Shown piece by piece: positions 1 through 7,964 of a stretch of 40,642 nt of DNA. The position numbers and the translations under genes are program-made. Origin of the DNA: JBJXHG01 sp046160865 (lineage in GTDB: Bacteria > Planctomycetota > UBA1135 > GCA-002686595); the NCBI GenBank assembly GCA_046160865.1, contig JBJXHG010000138.1:1-40642 (forward strand), written 5' to 3'. Each line of letters opens with the position of its first letter. The stretch's first letter is position 1. A model generated the notes under the pieces. It was not told the DNA's origin, ran no database searches, and saw only the letters and a list, made by a program, of their open reading frames with translations.

Positions 1-316
1 CATGATGGCGCCCGAGAAGTCGATCGGGGCCTGTGCGACGAAATTGGGCAAGAAACCGCGCGATTTCGACCTCCACGAGATCAACGAGGCGTTCTCGGTC
101 GCGGCGATCGCGCTGATGCGCGTGCTCGACCTCGACACGGAGCGCGTGAACGTGAACGGCGGCGCCGTGGCGCTCGGTCACCCGATCGGCGCGTCGGGCG
201 CGCGGGTCCTGACGACGCTGCTCCATGCGATGCAACAGCGCGACGCGAAGACGGGCATGGCTTCGCTGTGCCTCGGCGGCGGCAACGCGGTGTCCCTCGC
301 CGTGGAGCGCGTCTGA
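1..316 (+). CDS. Acetyl-CoA acetyltransferase (thiolase), C-terminal part, 5' truncated by window edge
   Basis: The last ~104 residues of a thiolase are visible; the start lies left of the window. Seen: NEAFS, then GGAVALGHPIGASGAR carrying the active-site His, and CLGGGNA with the catalytic Cys that acts as general base in this family. Thiolases cleave acetoacetyl-CoA (or a longer 3-ketoacyl-CoA) to acetyl-CoA in the cytosol. The dehydrogenase gene follows two bases after its TGA, and together with the acyl-CoA dehydrogenases and mutase downstream this suggests the terminal step of butyryl-CoA oxidation. Chain-length specificity cannot be read from the fragment, and the nucleophilic Cys near the N terminus is not in the window. 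Confidence 0.93.
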   Translation, partial: MMAPEKSIGACATKLGKKPRDFDLHEINEAFSVAAIALMRVLDLDTERVNVNGGAVALGHPIGASGARVLTTLLHAMQQRDAKTGMASLCLGGGNAVSLAVERV

Positions 317-318
317 TC

Positions 319-1176
319 ATGGGCAAGTGCACGTACGAGCGCGTCGCCGTCGTCGGCGCGGGCACGATGGGCAACGGCATCGCGCAGACGTTCGCGACGT
401 TCGGCTCGCGCGTCTTGCTCGTCGACGTCGACGAGAGCTCGCTCCAGAAGGGCATGAGTGCCATCGAGGCGAGCCTCGCGCGCGTCGTGAAGAAGGGCAC
501 GCTGACCGACGCGGACGCGCGCGCCATCTCGGGCCGCATCCGTGCGTCGAAGAAGCTCGAGGACGTGCGCGACGTGCCGCTCGCGGTCGAAGCCGTCGTC
601 GAGCGCTCCGAAGTGAAGGCGACCGTCTTCCGCGCGCTCGACGCGCAGTGCCCGCCCGCGACGATCCTCGCGACGAACACGTCTTCGATCTCGATCACGC
701 AGATCGCCGCGAGCACGAAGCGCGCGGACCGTGTCGTCGGCATGCACTTCATGAACCCGGTGCCGATCATGAAGCTCGTCGAGGTGATCCGCGGCCAAGA
801 GACTTCCGACGACACGACGGCGCAGGTCGTCGCGTGCGCCGAAGCGCTCGAGAAGGTGCCGGTTGCCGCGAACGACTACCCGGGCTTCGTCAGCAATCGC
901 GTGCTGATGCCGATGATCAACGAGGCCGTGTTCTGCCTCATGGAAGGCGTCTCGACGCGTGAGGGCATCGACACCGTGATGAAGCTCGGTATGGCTCACC
1001 CGATGGGACCACTGCAACTCGCCGACTTGATCGGCCTCGATGTGTGTCTCGCCATCATGGAAGTGCTGCACGACGGTCTCGGCGACGACAAATACCGTCC
1101 GTGTCCGCTGCTGCGCCGCATGGTCGCGGCGGGGCGACTCGGCCGAAAGAACGGCAAGGGCTTCTACGACTACTGA
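319..1176 (+). CDS. 3-hydroxybutyryl-CoA (3-hydroxyacyl-CoA) dehydrogenase
   Basis: 285 residues, the normal size for the single-function enzyme that oxidises 3-hydroxyacyl-CoA to 3-ketoacyl-CoA with NAD+. The N-terminal Rossmann fold shows GAGTMGNGIAQ at about residues 11-21. NTSSISIT, GMHFMNPVPIMKLVE (catalytic His) and the C-terminal HPMGPLQLADLIGLD and GRKNGKGFYDY blocks are all intact. The ATG at 319 is chosen because the thiolase ends at 316 and alignment to the family begins there; an in-frame upstream ATG at 268 would lie inside the thiolase gene. It is the second gene of the acyl-CoA operon and would feed the adjacent thiolase. Confidence 0.95.
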   Translation: MGKCTYERVAVVGAGTMGNGIAQTFATFGSRVLLVDVDESSLQKGMSAIEASLARVVKKGTLTDADARAISGRIRASKKLEDVRDVPLAVEAVVERSEVKATVFRALDAQCPPATILATNTSSISITQIAASTKRADRVVGMHFMNPVPIMKLVEVIRGQETSDDTTAQVVACAEALEKVPVAANDYPGFVSNRVLMPMINEAVFCLMEGVSTREGIDTVMKLGMAHPMGPLQLADLIGLDVCLAIMEVLHDGLGDDKYRPCPLLRRMVAAGRLGRKNGKGFYDY

Positions 1177-1180
1177 GGAT

Positions 1181-1201
1181 GTCGCGCGGCTGCCGCGCGA
1201 C
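1181..1201 (+). promoter_or_regulatory. Perfect 9-bp stem hairpin inside the operon
   Basis: GTCGCGCGG and CCGCGCGAC are separated by the three bases CTG, in the 68-base gap between the dehydrogenase stop and the acyl-CoA dehydrogenase start. No T-run follows, so it is not a classical intrinsic terminator. It may be an attenuator, an mRNA processing or stability element, or chance in GC-rich DNA. Confidence 0.4.
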
Positions 1202-1244
1202 ACGCGCCGGCGCCGCGATCTCCGCTGAAAGACGACCGCTGCTC

Positions 1245-2387
1245 ATGGAATTCACACTCAACGAAGAAGAGACGCTGATCCGCGACATGGCGCAGGGCTT
1301 CGCGGAGTCGGAGCTCATGCCGCGCGCGACGAAGCACGACCGCCAAGGCTTCGTCGATCCGGAAGTCTTCGCGAAGATGAAGGAGCTCGGCCTGTGGGGG
1401 CTCACCGTTCCCGAGACGTACGGCGGCGCGGGTATGGGCAACCAGGCGTTGTCGCTCGTGCTCGAAGAGGTGAACCGCGCGTGCGCGGCAACCGGCGTGA
1501 CGCTGTCCGTGCACAACAGCCTCGTGTGCGCGCCGCTCAACAAGTTCGGCAGCGACGCGCTGAAGCGCGAGTGGCTTCCGCGACTCGCGTCGGGCGAGAT
1601 CTACGGCGCGTACTGCCTGACCGAGCCGAACGCGGGCTCCGACGCGGCGTCCCTCGAGACCACGGCGCGCGCGGACGGCGACCACTTCGTGCTGAACGGC
1701 ACGAAGATCTGGGTCACGAACGGCGGCATCGCGGGCGTCTACATCGTCTACGCGCGCACGAACCCGAGCGTGTCGAAGGCGAAGGGCATCAGCGCGTTCG
1801 TCGTCCCGCGCGACACGCCCGGCTTGTCGGTCGGCAAGGCCGAGAAGAAGACGGGCATCCGCGCTTCGTCGACGACCGAGATCGTGCTCGAGAACGTGCG
1901 CGTGTCGAAGGCGAGCCTGCTCGGCGAGCGCGACCAGGGCTTCATGATCGCGATGGACACGCTCGACGGCGGGCGCATCGGCATCGCCGCGCAAGCCGTC
2001 GGCATCGCGCGCGCCTGCTTGGAGGCGGCCGTGAAGTACTCGAAGGAGCGCGAGCAGTTCAACCAGCCGATCGCGAACTTCCAGGCGATCCAATGGAAGC
2101 TCGCCGACATGGCGACGCAGATCGAGGCGTCGCGCATGCTGATGCTCAAGGCGGCGTGGCTACGCGATCGCAAGGAACGCTGCTCGCAAGCCGCCGCGCA
2201 AGCGAAGCTCTTCGCGTCGCGCACGGCGAACTTCTGCGCCGACGAAAGCCTGCAGATCCACGGCGGCGCCGGCTACACGGATCACTTCCAGGTCGAGCGC
2301 TTGTTCCGCGACGCGCGCATCACCGAGATCTACGAAGGCGCGACGGACATTCAGCGCATCGTGATCGCGCGGGGCGTGCTGGCGTGA
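1245..2387 (+). CDS. Acyl-CoA dehydrogenase (short-chain/butyryl-CoA type)
   Basis: 380 residues, the usual length of FAD-dependent short-chain acyl-CoA dehydrogenases, which introduce the alpha-beta double bond and pass electrons to electron-transfer flavoprotein. Seen: YCLTEPNAGSDAAS (FAD/substrate loop), WVTNGGIAG, the C-terminal QIHGGAGYTDHFQVERLFRD, and IYEGATDIQR containing the catalytic Glu position of butyryl-CoA dehydrogenases. The ATG at 1245 begins MEFTLNEEETLIRDM, the typical family N terminus; upstream in-frame ATGs would give an Arg-rich extension overlapping the previous gene. Operon context suggests butyryl-CoA or isobutyryl-CoA as substrate; motifs alone do not settle which. 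Confidence 0.94.
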   Translation: MEFTLNEEETLIRDMAQGFAESELMPRATKHDRQGFVDPEVFAKMKELGLWGLTVPETYGGAGMGNQALSLVLEEVNRACAATGVTLSVHNSLVCAPLNKFGSDALKREWLPRLASGEIYGAYCLTEPNAGSDAASLETTARADGDHFVLNGTKIWVTNGGIAGVYIVYARTNPSVSKAKGISAFVVPRDTPGLSVGKAEKKTGIRASSTTEIVLENVRVSKASLLGERDQGFMIAMDTLDGGRIGIAAQAVGIARACLEAAVKYSKEREQFNQPIANFQAIQWKLADMATQIEASRMLMLKAAWLRDRKERCSQAAAQAKLFASRTANFCADESLQIHGGAGYTDHFQVERLFRDARITEIYEGATDIQRIVIARGVLA

Positions 2388-2551
2388 GCGCGAGCGGCGA
2401 GCGGATCATCGATTGCTTGCCGCCGCGCGACGGAAAGCGTGGCCGCGAATGGGAGCGCGAGTCCATGAGCCGCCACGAGCTCTGGATCGTCGCGCTCGTC
2501 GTCGGCGTCGGTTTCGCGCTGTGGTGGATCTTCGGGCGGAAGTCGAGCTGA
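2384..2551 (+). CDS. Small single-span membrane protein, hypothetical
   Basis: A 55-codon frame opens with a GTG that overlaps the stop of the acyl-CoA dehydrogenase (GTGA), as many genes in this operon do. An alternative ATG at 2465 would give 28 residues. The only recognisable part is one hydrophobic segment near the C terminus (LWIVALVVGVGFALWWIF) followed by a basic GRKSS tail, consistent with an inner-membrane microprotein with its C terminus in the cytosol. It fills the gap before the MeaB-type gene. No family is recognised; coding status rests on tight spacing and the membrane segment only. Confidence 0.4.
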   Translation: MSASGERIIDCLPPRDGKRGREWERESMSRHELWIVALVVGVGFALWWIFGRKSS

Positions 2552-2561
2552 CGGACACGAC

Positions 2562-3520
2562 GTGAGCACGTCGATCGTCGAACGCTTTCTCGCCGGAGAT
2601 CGTGCTGCGCTGTCGCGCTTGATCACGTGGGCCGAGAACCGCGACGAGCGTTTCGCGGCCGCGATGTCGGTCGCGCACGCGCGCGTCGGTCGCGGCTGGC
2701 GCATCGGCATCACCGGTCCGCCGGGCGCGGGCAAGAGCACGCTCGTCAACGAGCTCGCGAAGCACTTGCGCACGCGCGGACGCACGGTGGGCGTGCTCGC
2801 GGTCGATCCGTCGAGTCCGTTGAGCGGCGGTGCCCTGCTCGGCGATCGCATCCGCATGGAAGAGCGCACGCTCGATCCGGGCGTGTTCATCCGCTCGATG
2901 GCGAGCCGCGGCAGTCACGGCGGTCTCGCGCGCGCCGCCGTCGATGCGTGCGATCTGATGGATGCATTCGGCATCGACGAGATCCTGCTCGAGACCGTCG
3001 GCGTCGGTCAGGCCGAGTACGAGATCGTTTCCGCGACGGACACCGCGCTCGTGGTGTTGTGTCCCGGCGCCGGCGACGGGATCCAAGCGATGAAGGCTGG
3101 CATCCTCGAAGTCGCCGACGTCCTCGTCGTGAACAAATCGGATCTGCCGGGCGCCGAGCGTCTCGCGCTCGATCTCGACGAAGCGGTGCACATTCGCCAA
3201 GCGGGGCGTGCCGCGTGGCAGACGCCGGTCGTCTCGGCCAGCGCGAGCAAGGGCGACGGCATCGAGGACGTCGTGCGCGCGATCGAGTCGCACCGCGAGT
3301 TCCTGCGCGCGGGGCGCTTGCAGTCCACACGCAGGCAGAAGCGCCTCGAGCAAGTGCGGCATCTGCTCGTCGAGCGCATCGGCTCCGAGCTGTGGGGGCC
3401 GGCCGGATTCCAATCGCGTGCGGAAGCCCTCCTCGACAGCGGCGCCGCGCCATACGATATAGTCGAATCGCTTCAGCGTGCGATCGTCGACGGAGCCTCG
3501 ACGCGCGGCGAGCGCCAATC

Positions 3521-3524
<4 letters not shown>
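2562..3524 (+). CDS. meaB: MeaB/ArgK-type GTPase, chaperone of the B12-dependent acyl-CoA mutase
   Basis: 320 residues. G3E-family P-loop GTPase with Walker A TGPPGAGKST at about residues 51-60, the ETVGVGQAE switch segment and the NKSD guanine-specificity motif. Proteins of this family (MeaB, human MMAA) load adenosylcobalamin into acyl-CoA mutases and protect or rescue them from inactivation. The start is GTG at 2562, ten bases after the previous small ORF. Its TGA overlaps the ATG of the mutase large subunit (ATGA), so translation of chaperone and client is probably coupled. Here the chaperone is separate from the mutase, unlike IcmF, where the three domains are fused. Confidence 0.95.
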
Positions 3525-5187
<1,663 letters not shown>

Positions 5188-5191
<4 letters not shown>

Positions 5192-5391
5192 CGATGCCGA
5201 TCTTGCGCACACTGTTCGGGGTGTCCGTGCTCGACGTCGTGCTCGGCGCCGTGCTCGCGAGCTACGCGCTCTTCGTCGAAGGAACGCCGCGCATCTGGCG
5301 CGGAGCGTTCGTCCTGCTGGTCGTCGGGGCGCTGGGACTGATGTGGTTCGGGGCGGCGCTCCGACGTCGGCGCGCAGAGGTACGCGCGTGA
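5188..5391 (+). CDS. Small two-span membrane protein, hypothetical
   Basis: 67 residues from a GTG overlapping the mutase stop (GTGA), or 65 from the ATG at 5194. Two hydrophobic segments (VSVLDVVLGAVLASYALFV and GAFVLLVVGALGLMWFG) are separated by a short loop, and a basic RRRRAEVRA tail follows, predicting both ends in the cytosol. It is translationally coupled to the mutase upstream and to another small membrane protein downstream, between the two mutase subunits. No family is recognised. Possible roles, all inference, are membrane tethering of the mutase or cobalamin-related function. Confidence 0.6.
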
Positions 5392-5657
5392 GCGAGCAGC
5401 CGTTCGTCGGATCGCCGCGCGCACGCGCCGCGTCGACTCGAGTTCGCGCTGCCGATGGGCGTGCGATTGCTACGAAGCGACGGAGCATGGCGATCGTGGC
5501 TGCCGTCTGGCTCGTGTGGAGCACGATGCTGTTCCTCCGCATATGTCGGGACGCGAATGTCGTCTCGGCGCACGACGTGATCACAGCCGCGCTCACGCTC
5601 GCCGTCGGCTGGTTCATCCTCCGCGCGTGCCGCGGGCAACAGCGAGTGAGGGGCTGA
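5388..5657 (+). CDS. Small membrane protein, hypothetical
   Basis: 89 residues from a GTG that overlaps the previous stop (GTGA); it ends one base before the ATG of the B12-binding subunit. A basic N-terminal third (about 32 residues rich in Arg and Ala) is followed by two hydrophobic stretches, SMAIVAAVWLVWSTMLFL and VITAALTLAVGWFILRAC, and a basic tail. Topology resembles the preceding gene, so the pair may form a small membrane complex. The family is not recognised. Coding is supported by two flush gene junctions and by two clear membrane segments. Confidence 0.6.
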   Translation: MSEQPFVGSPRARAASTRVRAADGRAIATKRRSMAIVAAVWLVWSTMLFLRICRDANVVSAHDVITAALTLAVGWFILRACRGQQRVRG

Positions 5658-5658
5658 C

Positions 5659-6084
5659 ATGACCGACCGCAAGATCCGCGTGCTCGTCGCGAAACCCGGC
5701 CTCGACGGCCACGACCGCGGCGCGAAGACCGTCGCGAGCATCCTGCGCGACAACGGCATGGAGGTCATCTACACCGGTCTGCACCAGACGCCGGAGATGA
5801 TCGCCGAAGCTGCGGTGCAAGAAGACGTCGACGTCGTCGGCCTCTCGATCTTGTCCGGCGCGCACATGAGCCTCTTCCCGCGCGTGCGCGACGAGCTCAC
5901 TCGCCGCGGACTCGGCAACGTGCTGCTCGTCGGCGGCGGCATCATCCCGGGCGACGACATGGAAAAACTCGAGGGCCAGGGCTTCGCGAAGTTGTTCGGT
6001 CCCGGCACGCACACGCAAGACATCGTGAAGTACATCCAGAACGAGATGCAGCGCCGCTGGGCCGCCGAAGGTGCGTCGCGATGA
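5659..6084 (+). CDS. icmB: B12-binding small subunit of the acyl-CoA mutase
   Basis: 141 residues, the normal size of a free-standing B12-binding domain (IcmB, or the C-terminal domain of methylmalonyl-CoA mutase). The cobalamin signature is complete: DGHDRG (DxHxxG, with the His at about residue 18 displacing dimethylbenzimidazole), GLSILSGAH (the SxL element) and the glycine-rich GGGIIPGDD lining the nucleotide tail. It should pair with the large subunit at 3521. The ATG at 5659 follows the previous TGA directly, and its own stop overlaps the ATG of the HTH gene (ATGA). Confidence 0.95.
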   Translation: MTDRKIRVLVAKPGLDGHDRGAKTVASILRDNGMEVIYTGLHQTPEMIAEAAVQEDVDVVGLSILSGAHMSLFPRVRDELTRRGLGNVLLVGGGIIPGDDMEKLEGQGFAKLFGPGTHTQDIVKYIQNEMQRRWAAEGASR

Positions 6085-6419
6085 ACTCCGAAAGCGAAGA
6101 GAACTCGCCGCGCGACGAGCTCGTTCCCGTGCGCCGCCGATTGCCGGATCGCGAGATCCTGAACATCGACGAGGCCGCGCTGCTGCTCGGCGTCAGCGTG
6201 AAGACGTTCAACAAGGTGCTGCACACCGAGGACATGCCCGCGCGCAAGATAGGCCGCGAGTGGAAGTTCTCGCGGCGAGCACTGATCGATTGGGTCGGCA
6301 GCGGAAGGAGCCGCGAGTTCTATCGCGACTCGAGCGATGCCGACCAGGGTGAGGAGCCCGTCGCGCAAGAACGGCCGAAGGCACGCCGGACGGCGGGCTG
6401 GCACATCGAGATGGATTGA
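6081..6419 (+). CDS. Excisionase-family helix-turn-helix DNA-binding protein
   Basis: 112 residues. Residues ~28-75 (LNIDEAALLLGVSVKTF, then ARKIGREWKFSRRALIDW) match the MerR/excisionase-type HTH followed by a small wing, as in the helix_turn_helix excisionase families. The acidic N terminus and polar C-terminal tail have no other domain. It is locked into the operon by overlaps at both ends: ATGA with the B12 subunit and TGATG with the second acyl-CoA dehydrogenase. It is probably a local regulator, perhaps sensing an acyl-CoA or cobalamin state, but no ligand domain is visible. Recombination-directionality function is unlikely, since no integrase is near. Confidence 0.8.
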   Translation: MNSESEENSPRDELVPVRRRLPDREILNIDEAALLLGVSVKTFNKVLHTEDMPARKIGREWKFSRRALIDWVGSGRSREFYRDSSDADQGEEPVAQERPKARRTAGWHIEMD

Positions 6420-7630
6420 TGAACCCCACAACGCAAGAACGCGCCAAGGGCCTCGACGCCCTGCCCGAGATCCGCCACGCCTTCGACCTCACCCAGGATC
6501 AGCGCATGATCCAGGACATGGTGCGCGAGTTCGCGCGCGCCGAGGTCGCGCCGCTCGCGCACGAGATCGACGAGAACCACCGCTTTCCGGTCGAGACGTG
6601 GAAGAAGATCGTCGACCTCGGTCTCCCCGGCATTCCGTTTCCGGAAGAGCTCGGCGGCAGCAACGGCGGCACGCTCGCGTACTGCCTCGCGGTCGAGGAG
6701 CTCAGCCGCATCTGCGGCTCGACGGGCTTGACGCTCGCAGCGCACGTGTCGCTCGGCACGTTCCCGATCTTCAAATGGGGCAACGAGCGCCTGCGCAAGA
6801 GCTACGTGCCGAAGCTGATCGCGGGCGAGTACATGGGTGCTTACGGCCTGACCGAGCCGAACGCCGGCTCGGATTCCGGCGGCACGGAGACGACGGCCGT
6901 GCGCGACGGCGAAGGCTACGTTCTCAACGGCGCCAAGTGCTTCTGCACGAACGCGAACTACTCCGGCACGTTCATCGTGACCGCGGTGACGGATCCGAAG
7001 CTCGGCGCGAAGGGCATCAGCGCGTTCGTCGTGCCGCGCGACACGCCGGGCTTCACCGTCGAGAAGGGCGAGGAGAAGCTCGGTATGCGCGGCTCCGATT
7101 GGGCGAGCCTCGTGTTCCAGGACGCGCGCATTCCGCGCGATCACTTGCTCGGGCCCGAAGGCGAGGGCTTCAAGACGTTCATGAAGACGCTCGACGGCGG
7201 GCGCATCTCGATCGGCGCACTGTCGCTCGGCATCGCGCAAGGCGCGTACGACGAGGCGTTGCGCTACTCGACCGAGCGCGAGACGTTCGGCAAGAAGATC
7301 TCGGAGCACCAAGCGGTCGCGTTCAAGCTCTCGAACATGGCGCTCGACATCGAGGCGTCGCGACACCTCGTCTACCACGCGGCGCGACTGAAGGACGCCG
7401 ATCTGCCGTACTCGAAGGAAGCGGCGATGGCGAAGCTCATGGCGTCCGAGTGCGCGATGCGCGTCACGTACGACGCGATCCAGGTCCACGGCGGCTACGG
7501 CTACTCGCGTGAGTATCCGGTCGAGCGCATGTGGCGCGACGCGAAGCTGTGCGTGATCGGCGAAGGCACGAGCGAGATCCAGAGGATCATCATCGCGCGG
7601 CACATTCTGCGCGGTGCGCGCGGCGCGTAG
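6419..7630 (+). CDS. Acyl-CoA dehydrogenase (second copy in the operon)
   Basis: 403 residues from the ATG at 6419, which overlaps the HTH stop (TGATG). FAD-dependent acyl-CoA dehydrogenase with YGLTEPNAGSDSGG, VHGGYGYSREYPVERMWRDAK and a C-terminal GEGTSEIQR with the catalytic Glu position. An N-terminal extension of about 20 residues precedes the helical domain. It is clearly a paralogue, not a duplicate, of the gene at 1245: the sequences differ throughout. Two dehydrogenases in one operon fit a pathway with a branched substrate (isobutyryl-CoA) and a linear one (butyryl-CoA), but which does which cannot be told. The operon ends here at the ~280-bp palindromic element. Confidence 0.94.
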   Translation: MNPTTQERAKGLDALPEIRHAFDLTQDQRMIQDMVREFARAEVAPLAHEIDENHRFPVETWKKIVDLGLPGIPFPEELGGSNGGTLAYCLAVEELSRICGSTGLTLAAHVSLGTFPIFKWGNERLRKSYVPKLIAGEYMGAYGLTEPNAGSDSGGTETTAVRDGEGYVLNGAKCFCTNANYSGTFIVTAVTDPKLGAKGISAFVVPRDTPGFTVEKGEEKLGMRGSDWASLVFQDARIPRDHLLGPEGEGFKTFMKTLDGGRISIGALSLGIAQGAYDEALRYSTERETFGKKISEHQAVAFKLSNMALDIEASRHLVYHAARLKDADLPYSKEAAMAKLMASECAMRVTYDAIQVHGGYGYSREYPVERMWRDAKLCVIGEGTSEIQRIIIARHILRGARGA

Positions 7631-7682
7631 CGCCACGCGCGTTTCGCACGCGCGCAGTGCGCCTTGCGCACGAAGCGCCCGC

Positions 7683-7964
7683 GTGCGACGCGTTCTCGCG
7701 TCGCACGCATGAAACGGCGGCGGGGACCCTTGTCGGCTGCCTTGCGCTCGCTGTGCCGTGCAGTTTGCCTCTGCCGCCTCGTTGGCCTTGGCACCGTCGC
7801 GCCTTGCGTCACAATGGACGCCGTCACGAATCGCGAGCCCCACTGTCGCCACGGCGCAACACGGACCCGGCACCCCATGCAGACCACACGACACAGCGAG
7901 CGCAAGGCAGCCGACACGGGTCTCCACCACCGTTTCATGCGTGCGGCGCGAGAACGCGCCGCGC
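7683..7964. repeat. ~280-bp palindromic element, copy A (terminal hairpins plus ~80-bp inverted arms)
   Basis: The ends are hairpins of 10-bp stem and 4-base loop: 7683-7706 (loop TTCT) and 7941-7964 (loop AGAA, one imperfect pair). Internal to them are inverted arms, 7689-7768 and 7879-7958, about 85% alike, starting GCATGAAACGG. The spacer is ~110 bp. A second copy lies inverted at 24394-24669 and resembles this one over its whole length. The element fills the gap after the acyl-CoA dehydrogenase and runs into the coding start of the next gene. No transposase is encoded. Candidate: miniature element or REPIN-like unit, or a structured RNA. Confidence 0.8.
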
